From the NCBI GenBank assembly GCA_013146195.2, contig CM028377.1, positions 167,069,824-167,133,823 of the forward strand: a stretch of DNA of 64,000 bases. Reading direction: 5' to 3'. Under the pieces are notes generated by a model. That model made no database searches. It saw only the letters and a program-made list of their open reading frames with translations, and had not been told where the DNA came from. Positions 43,748 through 56,116 of the stretch are shown here, piece by piece. Each line of letters begins with the position of its first letter. The stretch's first letter is position 1. The DNA comes from Codonopsis lanceolata. Taxonomy: Eukaryota > Streptophyta > Magnoliopsida > Asterales > Campanulaceae. Position numbers and translations under genes: made by a program.

Positions 43748-45138
43748 ATGGCACAAACACACTACATGCTGCCTATATCTAATGCTAACCACATCCCAAT
43801 ATTGGACGAAGGTCATTTTGATGTAAGGAAGTACGTTACTACATGTCAACATGTACCATTGAAGGCCAACCTTCTAGCCTCCATCGCTGGGAATCCTGCA
43901 GAAGTTCCCAAAGAAGAATCAGAATGGACAGAGGACGACAGAAAACTGGTTGAGCTTGAGAGTAAAGCAATTAATATAATCACCAGCTCTCTAGACACAA
44001 GCACATACCAGCAAGTGATTCGATGTACAACTACAAAAGAGATGTGGGAAGTTCTTGTGGAATACTTGGAAGGAGACGAAGACACAAGGGATAACAGAAA
44101 GTACACATACATCCAACAGTTTGGTTCCTTCAAAAAGGATCCAAAGGAAACCTTGAGACAAGCATACGATCGCTTCAGTGAGGATTGCTTCATGGCTATA
44201 GAATCAGAAAACAAAGACATCTGGTACCTGGACAGTGGCTACTCAAGACACATGATAGGAAACAGAAGTCTTCTTACAGATATAGCTGAAGCCAAAGGAC
44301 CCACTGTTATTTTCGGAGACAATGCAAGAGGAAAGACAATTGGATATGGCTCAATCACTAGAGGGAGTCTCTCCATCAACAAAGTTTATCTAGTGAGTGG
44401 CTTAAAGCACAACCTTGTGAGCATATCCCAATTCTGCGACAAAGGATTACTATGCCAATTCAACTCCAACCAGTGCCTCATCAAAGACAGTGAATCCTGC
44501 TCTACAATACTGACCGGCAATAGACAAGGAAACGTCTATGTCGTGGACTTAAATCTTCTAGGGAGATTCTCAAACCTTTGCCTAGTAGCTAACAACGTTC
44601 GTGACAACATTTGGCTATGGCACAAGCGTCTAAGTCACCTCAACTTCATGCACCTCTCCAAGCTCTCAAAAGATGGGCTTGACAGAAGTTGTAAAGCTTT
44701 TCAACTAGGAAAACTTTCCAAGTCTTCCTTCAAAAGAAAGTCTGTCTTGTCAACAAATAGACCTCTTCAACTTCTGCATATGGATCTCTTTGGACCAATC
44801 ACTACAGTCAGTAATTCTGGAGACAAGTATACACTTGTAGTAGTTGACGACTACTCTAGATTCACTTGGATTGAAACTATGACATCAAAAGATGAAACGT
44901 ATGATCTAGTCACTGCTCTTTTCAGAAGACTTCAAACTCAAAAGCTTGAAGACATTAGTGACATAAGATCAGACAATGGCACTGAATTCAAGAACAATGG
45001 TGTAGAAAAATACTGTGATGACCACGGGATCGGCCACAACTTCTCTGCTGCCGGTACACCTCAACAAAATGGTGTAGCTAAACGGAAGAACAGAACACTG
45101 ATCGAAGCAGCAAGAACAATGCTGGCAGAAGCTAAACT
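43748..45138 (+). pseudogene. Sirevirus gag-protease-integrase fusion, truncated by a solo LTR
   Basis: One open frame. It starts MAQTHYMLP, has a short internal rearrangement after HFDVRK, then the gag domain (INIITSSLDTSTYQQVIR; EDTRDNRKYTYIQQF). At 44182/44183 it passes directly into the protease (WYLDSGYSRHM), skipping both zinc knuckles and the coiled coil. The HHCC motif follows (WHKRLSHLNF; the CxxC is CKAF, first Cys kept and second lost), then DLFGPI, VVDDYSRFTWIE, SDNGTEF and TPQQNGV with the DDE-type spacing. The frame runs into the solo LTR at 45139 and stops at 45211. The exact GT-AG nature of the missing segment suggests a copy of spliced RNA. Confidence 0.82.
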
Positions 45139-48100
45139 TGTAAGACCCCGAACCTTCGTGTATTTGGCTTTCTCATTTTGCTTGTCGTTTAACCGTGACC
45201 TCACTTACTAAACTTGAGGAAGGAATCTTGATTTGTGTAGGTAGGCTATCTAGGAGCCAATACCTTAATTTCATATGTTCCATAGACTTTAACTAGTTAA
45301 AGTTACAAGTCGTATACCGACGCTGTTCGTTACTTGACACGGTTGAGAGTTTTCTCGCGTAGTGTGAGAACCCAAATCCCTTTACATGTATAACATCATT
45401 ATATCATGTTTATGGTATGTCTTAAGATGCTAGAGACTTCGTCTCATTCATATCTTGCTTGAATTGTGTTGGTTAAGGTCATAATAGAGTAATGGTCTTC
45501 CATGCGTTGCATGCCTTTTTGTTGATGTTTCGAGTGTTCGTCATAGCGTGTTAGCACCTATATAAGTATCATGGAGTCTTAGTACCTTGCATATAAGATT
45601 TACAATGTTCATCTTAGTTTTTGTATGCTTGGTTGAGAGTTTAGAAGCATTGTTGCTTCGTTTGAGCCTTAGGGTTTCTCGGGATTGCCTTCGTTGCTTG
45701 TATTGTTTGTGTTTTTCAACTTGAGAGAAGTTCATTTGAGTTCTAAACCAAGTGTACTAGTATTTCCCATGCTTGCATAATCATTGTTCATAGACTTGTT
45801 GCATTTGGAAATTAGATGACCAACATATTACTTCACAGATTCAGTCCGGTTTTGGGAGAACTTCGGGAAAATTATGGTACCAATCTACTAAAGAGAATTT
45901 TCTAAAAATTTAGTATGTTTTACCTAAATATGTTAGGATACTCCATGTAAAATATGGTATTTTCCAAGGTGTATAAGTACCTCATTTAGGTCTTGACTTA
46001 CGGCTGTGCATTTTCAGAAATCATCTTCTGTACTTGAACTTGTAGTAGCCGTATTTTGATGAATATAAGGCCAAATTGAGTAATTTAAAATTTTAAACTA
46101 TAGTTTAAAGAGTCTAGTCTCATAAACATCAATAATCACCTCATTTGGAGGTGTGAGCTATTTATGGTCGATTTTACAAGATTGACTGTCTGTTTTCCAG
46201 ATTTTGGGTTTTTGACTTGTTCTGGTTGAAGACCCCCTTGCCTCTTGTCCAAAGTCCGACCATTTCAGTCTAGAACACCATTTTTGCCTTTATTCAAACC
46301 CTTCTAAGCCCTTGGATCAACCCTTATCAAAGGCCATCCTCCCTTAGCCAATAGAAAGGCTTATAACCCCCTGCACTTGGATTAGGGTCTAAATGGTAAG
46401 TATATAAACCATTTTCAGCCAAATCCAGCCATTGTTGATCAACAAGAACCAGAGATTCAGAGCTTCAAGCTCCATTTTCGTCCATGGAGGAAACCCTAGC
46501 TTGAGAGACCATTTCCCGGAGTTCCGGTGGTCCGATCGGCGATCCGAGACCGCCAAATCGAAGCCCTTGATCTTCTCTACAAAAATCATTGCTTTGATCA
46601 TCCTTTCCTCCATTAATCTTAGGACTAAGGTACGTTGAGAAATCCCTGAGATTTTCATGTTCAATAAAGTAACATGACCCCTTCATTATAGTTGTTCTAT
46701 TGATGATTATGAACACTTTTTGTAAAGAAGAAACCACCAATTCAACCTATAAAATATGTGTAGGATTTTATGAATTCTTATTGAAGTTGTGATTTTGACA
46801 TTATGCAAAGCATGAATGTTGTTTATAATCAGCTTAGGAACAACTCTTGTGAAAGATTATGTTTCAATTCAAGGTTTAACAAAATCTCCGATTCTAGGGT
46901 TTGAAACTCGGGATTGTGTTTAATGCTAGTTTAAGATCATGAACGGCCTAGTTATCGAGTTCTAAATGAAAGGATAACTTAGGAAATGGCAATGTGATGC
47001 ATATAGAATCAATGCTCTATTTGGTTGAATTTTAGTAAAATTCACCGGAGTTGAAATTAGGGAGTTACCGACTCCACATTCAATCCCTACGACGTTTGTA
47101 GTGCGTTAGACTAATATATTAGCTTACGTGACTTTGGGATGGATTGGAGGGCATGTTTGATATGAGTGATTATATTACTCAATCGAGTTCTTATGTGGTT
47201 TATGTGATTGTGTGAAGCAAATGCACAATTGAGAGCATGTTGTAGAATGATGTATCTACTTGATAGGTTGAATTCGCTCTTGTCGAATTCCTACTTGATT
47301 CTTTAATGAGTAAAAACACCTACTTGTTGAATAATGAATTTGAGGACTATTCTATGAGAAGATTTGGGTTGGGGCTTTCTTAGTACTCTATACATGGAGT
47401 CTACTTGTATAAGTCGCTAGGATGACCATATTGTTATCTAAGACTCACTGGTATGGTTTGACCTTACGGGTTATTACCGCTCTAGTGTTGCTTAAGTCTT
47501 TGACTACCATCGACTTTTGTGTTATTGAATGAGTTACTACTCTAGGAAGAGTTTAGTAAATGGCTTCATGATCCGAGACTAACGGAGTAGTCTTGGATAG
47601 TACTTAATGGACTGATGGTTAAGTTGTGACTCTGTTGAATTTCATAGGTGAATATGGAATACTGTGTATATTTTGTATTATGACTAAATGCATGATTTCC
47701 TACCTTGTCAAGAATTGATTCTTCTATGTGTTTCTATGATATGACTTATGAGCATATTAAATGTATTTGCCTTCGTACCTGATCTGTTCCATAGTTAATG
47801 AATTGTGGTGAACATGGATTCTACTATTAAGTGGAATTATGAATCAAAATTGAACTAAGCTTGATTTCACAATAATCAACTTGGGCTTCCCTTATATAAT
47901 TGACTTGGGACTTGAACTAAGATTCCTAAATGGAATGAGAACCTTGCTATGCCTCAAACGAGAACATAGAAAAGAGTCTTGGGACACATATAGTGTTCAA
48001 ACTCTATTTGGTTGGAATTGTAGTAAAGACTCAACGGAGTCGAGTTAAGGACAATTGAACCTTACGAGGATCGTGCTTAGATCCTATGACAATTATATTC

Positions 48101-49984
48101 CAGTTGACTAGATTACTAGCTTTTGGGACTTGAATTGAATAGAGTGAACAAACTTGGCACTTATGATTTAGAGACTCAAATGAGTTCCTATTGTGGTTTT
48201 GTGATTTATGTAACAATGTGCATAATCGTATGATTTTAGTAGGTCATTATATCTACTTGAGAATTAGTAAGTAAACATCTACTTGTGCATTGCATATAAG
48301 TCCAGCTGGCATTACTTGAGTTTTCATGATGATGGTGGGACTATGCATTGCCTTCACGAATTATGGGATTCGTGATTGTAATGTATCGCCGTACCGGATT
48401 CGGGTTTCACACACACCTCCACTTCTAGCTACAGTGGGGAAGTAGCCCCTTTTGTCGTAACCAATTGAGCACATTGGCTAGTGCTATTTTCCTGAGAAGA
48501 GAGCTCAGACCCGAGAAGAGAGCTCGGTACTTTGATACCTGAACACGGGTATCACCGGCACGATATGATTAATTTGTGATTGCGGAGCAATACGACGAAA
48601 GTGATTTGGTATCTTCTCTATCCTTTATGTGGCTTACTATGGGCACTTATGTGATAACAAAGTGTTAGTTGAACATGAGATCTTATTGACCATGTTTGTA
48701 TTGGATGATGATATATGAGAGATTTGATATGTATATATAGATATATGCATACTTGTATAAGAGATATATATGAAAGACTTGATGTGTATATATATAGATA
48801 TGCACACTTATGCATGATGATTTTATGGGAGATTTGATACGTATATTTAGAGATATACATACTGATATAAGGTGTATATATATAAACATGCACCCTTACA
48901 CGTGGTAACAGTGTGAATAGCTTGATTCGTATACATAATGATATGTATACTTGCATATGATGTCTTGTGAGAACTACCTTCTAATTCATTTGATTTGTGT
49001 GTGAACAGGGAATTACACCCTGGTTCATTTGGACGGTTTAGTAAGTAAGAAGGAGTGGATATCTTGTGGAGTATCGAAACGATACTACGCCTCTTCATGG
49101 GTTTTTCTGTCATATATTAAATGACACCCTGGTTATGTTTATGTTACATAATTATATGTTGCATATATATTGTAGTAGCGTACTAGGTCATTATGACTCA
49201 TATCGTACTTGTTTTTAGTTGCAATAACTGTTAGCTGCACTGAGGTCGAGTAGATCGAGACTGTAGCAGGGTGCAGCTGGTCGATAGGTAGAGGTTAGAT
49301 CGTGTGGTTCGTGTTTGTAGCAGCCGACTTTCCCGAGTAGTAGCTTGTGGAGTCTTGTTCCTTTTTAGCATTGTCATTGATTTCATGTACTTTGCTATTC
49401 TTGTGAGATCGACATTTTGTAAAGTTATTTAGACTTTACAGTCGGGTAGAATACTTGGGTATTTGTATTGGTTATTTCTTGGGCCGACGTGTTGTGTCGT
49501 GCCTTGTTTGTGGTTTTAGTATTTATTTCAGTTGTCTCCTGGGCAGGCAGTAGCTTTGGGAGAATTTCCTTATTCTAGTTTTTATAGTTGTTGATTGACC
49601 CCGGTATGCTTTAGCCATTGGGTAATTGTTATATCAGGATGGTTCTCTATTGAAACGCCGGCCTGGAGTGCCGATGGTTTGATTAGCGTCTGCATTGTTG
49701 CGGCACGCGAGTTTTTTTTTCCTCCTTTGAGAGATAATGTCTCTCTTGGTTTCATTGTCGTTGGTTTCGAGCTTCATAGTTTGGGACTTCTTTCTTATAT
49801 TGCTTCCGCTGATTCGATTTTTGAAATACCGTATTTTAGTGCGGTGTTATGTTCATATTTAAGAGCGAGTTTGCTCGACTGTTTGACTAGCACTACTGTT
49901 TATCAAGTGCTTGTCCACTTATTAAGTTAGTTCCAGCGGCACGACCTTGGGATTTCGTGTTGGAATCCGGGTCGGGTCGTTACA
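45139..49984 (+). mobile_element. Solo LTR (4846 bp) related to the gag-only Gypsy family
   Basis: It starts TGTAAGACCCCG and ends GGGTCGGGTCGTTACA. Target duplication AAACT (45134-45138) and ACACT (49985-49989) differ at one base. No internal region, PPT or primer site is present, so the element was reduced by LTR-LTR recombination. Sequence between the ends is only distantly similar to the 4.3-kb LTRs but keeps landmarks: the GACTCAACGGAGTC palindrome at 48028-48041, AGACTA...TAGTCT at 47576-47593, AAGTCCAGCTGGC near 48299, and AGGTCATTATGACTCA near 49185. Confidence 0.88.
48716..48885 (+). repeat. A/T-rich tandem repeat inside the solo LTR
   Basis: Three diverged units of about 62 bp, each with GAYTTGATRYGTATAT followed by AGATATRCAYACT. 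This is local expansion within one LTR; the 4.3-kb relatives lack it. Confidence 0.6.
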
Positions 49985-49989
49985 ACACT

Positions 49990-51694
49990 TCCAAAGTACT
50001 TTTGGGCAGAAGCCGTCAACTCTGCATGTTTTACTCAAAACAGATCCCTGGTAAACAAGTTTCATAACAAAACTCCATATGAAATATGGAGAGGAAGAGC
50101 CGCCAACATATGATTTCTTAAAATCTTCGGCTGTAAATCTTTTATTCTTCATAATGGAAAAGAATATAGAGGAAAATTTGATGCAAAATCAGACGAAGGA
50201 ATTTTTCTGGGGTATTCCAAACATTCAAAAGCATTTCGCATTTTCAGTAAAACTCATTTGAAAATTTTAGAATCTGTGCATGTTTCTTTTGATGAATATG
50301 ACTTGTTAGAGCCTAGAAATGCTCCGAACGTTGCTAATGATTCTGATAATGATGAGACATGTACAAATACAACATCTACTTCGACTCCTCATCAGAAAAC
50401 GGCAACTGCAGACCCCTCCAGTACCGCTAACCCTTCACCGGCAGACGTGAACTCTGCCGGTACCGATTCTAACTCTTCTGTTGACCCAGAACCCATCTTT
50501 TCTGTTTTACCCCAAGCACCTTTACAGATCACTCATCCTTCTCGTTCACCAGAAAATGAAGGTTTTGAAGATCCTATCTCTTATGAACCATGTTTTGGTG
50601 AATCTCCTTCTCAACCTACTCCGGAATTCTTAAGGGAAGAACCCACCAGAAGTGATCTTCCTCCAACAATTATTGAAACAAGAGATCATCATATTTCTCA
50701 AATCATTGGTGATCTCAATACAGGAGTTCGTACGAGAAATAAAGTTCGAGAAGAGACTATGTTTGCATATGCATTCGTATCTGAACTCGAGCCAAAGAAG
50801 ATTGATGAAGCTATCGAAGATCATCACTGGATTGAAGCTATGCAAGAAGAGCTGAACCAGTTTGAAAGATGCAAGGTGTGGAGCTTAGTTCAAAGGCCGA
50901 CTGATCATCCAGTAATCGGCACCAAATGGGTTTTCAGAAACAAAAGAGATGAAGATGGAAATGTCACCAGAAATAAAGCTAGACTGGTTGCTCAAGGCTA
51001 CCGACAGGAAGAAGGGATTGACTTCGATGAAACTTTTGCTCCTATTGCTAGACTAGAGGCAATCAGACTCTTTCTAGCTTATGCCTCGTTCATGGACTTC
51101 AAACTGTATCAGATGGATGTAAAGAGTGTCTTTCTGAATGGTGATCTTCAAGAAACTGTATACGTGGAATAGCCTCCAGGATTTGTCATTTCAGACAAAC
51201 TGGATCACGTCTACCTACTCAAGAAAGCTCTCTATGGCCTGAAGCAAGCTCCCAAAGCTTGGTATGAAACTCTATCCAAGTTCTTAATAGAACAAGGATT
51301 CGTGAGAGGAAGGATAGACACTACCTTATTCATCCTCAAGCATAAAGGTCATTTTCTTCTGGTACAAATCTATGTGGACGATATCATCTTTGAATCAACT
51401 AACCAAAGCCTGTGTAAAAGATTCGAGAAGCTGATGCAAAGCAAGTTCGAGATGAGCATGATGGGCGAACATACCTACTTTCTAGGACTGCAGATTCAAC
51501 AGACTTCCGACGGAATCTTCATCAGCCAAACCAAATATGCAAAGGAACTAATCAAGAAATTTGGTCTTCATTCAACTAAAGGATTTGAAACTCCAATGTC
51601 TACCGACTGCCATCTTGACAAAGATGAGAAGGGAAAGCAAGAGAACATGACCAAGTACCGAGGAATCATAGATTTTATGCCGAGACCGACATAA
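49990..51694 (+). pseudogene. Sirevirus integrase tail and reverse transcriptase
   Basis: Directly after the solo LTR the integrase C-terminal part resumes (TSKVLLGRSRQLCMFYSK-type reading with frame changes). The open frame at 50258-51172 then carries the linker and RT: KKIDEAIEDHHWIEAMQEEL, GTKWVFRNKRDEDG, QGYRQEEGIDFDETFAP, MDVKSVFLNGDLQETVY. A TAG follows at 51170. RT continues in frame with LKKALYGLKQAPKAWYE and at 51302-51694 with YVDD at 51371-51382 and FEMSMMGEHTYFLGLQI. After KYRGI the frame breaks near 51680. Catalytic residues are conserved. Confidence 0.86.
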
Positions 51695-52303
51695 TGTTTG
51701 TCTTTGCTTTTTGTTTGTGCAAGATTTCAGTGCATCCAAAGGAATCACATTTGCTTGTCGCCAAACGTATCATCGGATATGTTTCAAAAACAACAAATCT
51801 AGGGATCTAGTATTCCAAACACAACAATTTCGATCTAGTTGGATACTCGGATGCAGATTATGCGACTGCAAAGTGAGCGAAGAAGCACCAGTGGGACTTG
51901 TCAATTCCTTGGAAATAGACTTGTCTCATGGTCATGCAAGAAACAAGGATCAGTTGCAAACTCAACCACAGAAGCTGAATACATTGCTGCAAGCAGTTGT
52001 TGCTCTCAACTCCTACGGATGAAGCAACAACTAGTGGACTACAACATCAAGACTGCAAATTGTCCAATTATGTGTGACACCACATCAGCCATTTCAGTCT
52101 CCAAAAATCCAGTGATGCACTCCAAGACAAAGCACATTGATATTCGTTATCACTTCCTCAAAGATCATGTGGAGAAAGGTAACATCAGTCTGGCATATGT
52201 TCCAACTGAGGATCAATTAGCTAACATTCTCACAAAGCCACTGGATGCCACCATGTTTGCTTATTTAAGGAGAAATATTGGTATGATTGATCCTACTGCT
52301 TAA
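51695..52303 (+). pseudogene. Sirevirus RNase H
   Basis: Frame-shifted start (ITFACRQTYHRICFKNNK), then from 51839 an open frame with SERRSTSGTCQFLGNRLVSW, SCKKQGSVANSTTEAEYIAA, HIDIRYHFLKDHVEKG, YVPTEDQLANILTKPLD and the end RRNIGMIDPTA at 52303. It contains most of the Copia RNase H, including the final DQLAD-type segment. It lacks the large insertion present at the homologous site in the minus copy, and so preserves the empty target. Confidence 0.86.
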
Positions 52304-52660
52304 TTTCAAAGTTTTATTACTTTTCTTTCATACCGGTAGACTTAGTTTTAGACTGACCGGAAGACGTAGCTTCCCTTGAACGGAAGACTTAAAGGTTAGT
52401 TTCTTTACTTAGTCTATTTTTACTAAAGAGGTTTCTAAAGCAATAAAGGGGGTCAAGGATAAAATTTGGTACATAGAAAATATCTTGAGTTTCCGCTTTT
52501 GCGCTAAAATTTTCTCGCCTTTAAATAGACCTTGAACCGCCTTTTGCAAAACTTTACGGAACCGCTTTGATAAAATATTTCTCTCTCTATTCAAACTCTC
52601 TATCTCAGAATCGCTTTCAGATTCCCAAATCTTCTTGTTTCTTCTTCTCATCAAACATCA
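52304..52660 (+). promoter_or_regulatory. Inter-ORF region with putative env-like promoter
   Basis: Three motifs, ACCGGTAGAC (52332), ACCGGAAGAC (52356) and ACGGAAGAC (52380), lie upstream of a TATA-like TTTAAATAG (52520-52528). A CT-rich leader (CTCTCTCTATTCAAACTCTC) runs up to the ATG at 52661. The layout is the same on the minus copy at 26928-27277. Confidence 0.55.
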
Positions 52661-55600
52661 ATGGTATGCTCTTCTGTACTCTACTACTTGAAACTTATCG
52701 TTTACTCTTATGCATTTCATTTCATAACCTAAATTGTTTTGGAATTCAAACGGTCACTTTTGAGTTTCTAATAGTTTCCGCCATTGTTGTTCTTAAAAAC
52801 CTAGAAACTAACAGTTGTTTATATGCTTTCAATGTTTACTCTCTTGAAAAACTTCTGTTATACATTTCTCTGGTTTGGATACTCTAAACATTCTAGGGTT
52901 TCAAGTTTTCATTTCAAAAATTTTCAATAATCTGAGAAAACCTTGAAATTTCTGCTTGTTTAGTTCTTGAGGTAAAAAGCCCTAATTTTTGACTACATTT
53001 CTTTCAGGCAAAAACTTCAAAATCCAAGCGTGACAGCAGGAAAGTGTTAGACCCCGAGAAAGACATTCCACCAAGCTTGGATGTCAATCTTTCGGGATAT
53101 CCCACTTTTCCCGCCTCTCATGACATCATCGTGGCTCTGGACCCAAAACTGTACATTCCCGGAATGTGCATCGACCTTCAATCAGTCTGCACAATAGCCG
53201 CTAGAGTCAAGGCATGCGAAGATATGAATGCCTCTGGAATTCTTCCACTCTTATGCCTCAACGACAAAGATTACAGCATCTTTCTGGCAGAAGAATTCTA
53301 TAAAAGGATGGAACTTATGAACAAGAACGCCCTTCGAGGATGGATTAGAGGCCGTCCCATTTCTATCACCGCCAAGATCATCTCCACCATCATCGGCGTA
53401 CACTTCGGTGGAGCACTTGAGGTAACCATTGCTGAGGCTATTCATGCCTAGGAAGCAATGAGGGGAGTTGATACCCCTAGGGAAGCACAAGGGAAGATGC
53501 TGAGGAATCTCTTCCTTCTGGACGTCTACTGCACACGCCACCTTATTGACAAGGGGCTTCTTTTCAAGAGTGGTGCGCATGACATGTTTACGGCACAACA
53601 GCTCAACCTGACCTGTGCTGTATTTCTTCAGACCTGTCTCAACTTCGGGCCCACCATCTTCAATGAAGCGCGGTTGAAAGTAAAGAAAGTAAAGAACAAC
53701 CCCACTTGCAAGTGCCCTTTCGTGAGGCTGATCAACACTCTGCTTCGAGACAACGAGGAAGTCAACTCTTCCATCAAGGAAGATGAACTGATAGTGGTGG
53801 CAAAGGAGAAACAGCTAACCGCTTCGTTCTTCAGTAAATACACTTAATATGAGAACAAGCGAAGGCTGCAAAAGGGTCTTCCGCCAGTCACCCTTGACAA
53901 GGTTGCTAAGCCGCTACCGATCATAGTAACTCGCTTCAACATGGAAGCTTATGAAGCGGCTAGCAAGACCTTCAAAAAGGCCTCTTCGAAATTTGATGAA
54001 CAAGTTGCCTCCACCATCCATCAACAAAGCCAAAGATCTAGGCCGATGAGAGCAGTTGGCCGAGAGCCGCAGTAAAGGCAAAGGCAAGAAGACAAGGCCA
54101 GAAGATGCAGTGCCTATTGAAGAGGAGCAGGCAAGGTGGATCCGAAAGGAGATGAAGGAAGGCCAAAAAGACAAGAGTCCAGCCAACCCTATTCCAGCAC
54201 CTTCACCAGCCCAACCTTCCCCAGTCCAACCTTCACCAGCCCAGCCATCCTCTCAAACTCATCCAACTTCTTCTTCTCAGCCTTCTTCAAAAACCAAACG
54301 ACCAATACCACCCTCATCTTCTCCTGCACCCACTCCTAAGCCTAAACGTCGAAGGCTTCGAAAAACCTTCGAGGACCAGCCACCAGCAGACATTCCTGCC
54401 TCTACCAATGAAGCAGCTGAGTCTCCTATTCAGCCGCTAAGGAAGAAAAGGACGTCTGCCGGTACCAAGCCAACTACCGCCAGCCAAGCCTCTTCCGATG
54501 CCCAACCAACTACCGCCACACCTAACCAACAACCTATTCCCCCTGAGTCATCTACTCAGAGGAATTCACCACCTCCGAAGGAGTCTATCCCTCAGGAGGA
54601 GCCTCATACACAGGAGGAGCCAACCCGAACGCCCACTCCTCCTCCTCCTTCACCCTTCAACTACTCACCTGACCCATCTACCCCTTCCTTACCTCACCAA
54701 TCCCAACCAACTTCATCACCCACACCTCAACCAACTCCAAACCCTCCCACAAAGCCAATAGACTATGCTACTGCCAAGTTCCTTTTTGAACTTTCTTCAG
54801 TAGTAGAGCTCTTCTCCCCTGACCAACAACCGCCTCAACCTCTCCTTCCTAAACCCAAAAGCCTTTTCTACCCTGCCCCCTTTTATTGGTTCTCTACCGA
54901 CCCCTTACCCGAATCCTCTCTTATCGGTGAAAATACCGACACCGACATTGAGATCGATTCCCCACCAACACCTCCTCCCTCGCACCTCAAACCATATGCC
55001 TCTACCGACACCATACCAACCCAGGGACTCTTCCTCTTCCGACTCTATCACTCCTCCACTCCAACAGCCCTACCGACCAGTCTCTCCTTATGCCTCTACC
55101 TCTACCGGTACCATTCACATTGGCCAAGCAACCTCTTCTTTTCAGCCAGCCAATGCTGAAGTTTTTGCAAGGCTGGACGCCATATATGAATGACTAGCGC
55201 CTCACTAGCATCACTACCGCTACCGAGATAGCCACCGCCGCGCCCAAAGCCATTGATCGTATTGCGGCTCTTCTAAGACAATTTCAAGAGGATGTGCGGA
55301 GTCGCTTTGGACAGATACGACATGATTTCACAGGACGTCAAGATCAACATTGAAGCTCAACGAGGCGAATGTGTACGTATGCTCCTCCCTCTTCTATGAG
55401 CTTTTCCATGCCATCACTCTCCATCTCGGGGTCGCCTCCCCTCTAGAGCTCAACAACCTTGCTCGGGACTCTGCTCACAATGTTATGAATGCCCATCGTG
55501 ATCGTGATCGGCCATCACGGAGGAGAAGCAAATGAGATCAATCAACCGAATGCCGATGGAAGAAACGATGCCTTCGTGAAGAACTCGACTACCGCTCTCG

Positions 55601-55718
55601 TTCCACCGACCTCTCACCGATCTTCGATGGCGAGTACGTGCGTAGAATGGAAGAGCTAGAGAGAGAACGAAGGGAAAAGGAAGCAACAAACAAAGGCAAA
55701 GGGAAAAGACCTTGGTAG
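52661..55718 (+). pseudogene. Env-like gene, full-length but decayed copy
   Basis: ATG 52661-52663, intron 52664-53007, then exon 2 from GCAAAAACTTC to the TAG at 55716-55718. The N-terminal domain reads DIPPSLDVNLSGYP, VALDPKLYIPGMCIDLQS and LRGWIRGRPISITAK. A TAG follows HA at 53449-53451. Then EAMRGVDTPREAQGKMLRNL and VKNNPTCKCPFVRLINTLL, with another stop at 53845. The frame at 54056-55159 holds the Pro-rich centre with KPKRRRLRK and long Pro/Ser/Gln tracts. The C-terminal helical part (55150-55718) is shredded by many 1-2-bp deletions, unlike the intact equivalent at 41426-41995. It has no evident signal peptide or transmembrane helix. Confidence 0.8.
52664..53007 (+). other. Predicted intron after the env-like start codon
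   Basis: ATG|GTATGCTC to TTTCTTTCAG|GCAAAAAC, phase 0, 344 bp. It is homologous to 26571-26924. Confidence 0.65.
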
Positions 55719-56116
55719 ATTTGTATCTTTTTCGCCGCTTTACCTTTGTATCTATCTTGTTTTTGAAAAACTCATGTAATCTGTAAACATCTTATTTATA
55801 TTACGAAGATTATCTGTTTTTCAAAATTTCGTGTTTAAATTCTTGGTACTTCATTTTCTATATTTGCTTAGAATTTAAACACTCGTTTAAATTCTTATTT
55901 GAACTATTTTTGCTACCGATACGTGTGCTATTCTATGATTTCCTTATCCATGTATGCACTTAGATTAGTCTTTATATTTGAGGTGCTCTTCTATTTGATA
56001 AAGGCATGTCTTCCGCTACTATATATATAAATATCTTAGACATGCTATTATCTATCACATAGTCGGTTATAGCCCTCATTTGTAGTAATGATAACCAGAT
56101 ATAAATAAGAGGAGAT
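55719..56116 (+). other. Sirevirus 3' untranslated region, hairpin and PPT
   Basis: Non-coding, homologous to 41996-42394, with the inverted repeat at 56004-56044 and the PPT AGAGGAGAT ending at 56116. Confidence 0.7.

Noticed and set aside
48618..48956. Tyr/Ile-rich minus-strand frames in the solo LTR
   Set aside because: Product of the A/T-rich tandem repeat; not a protein.
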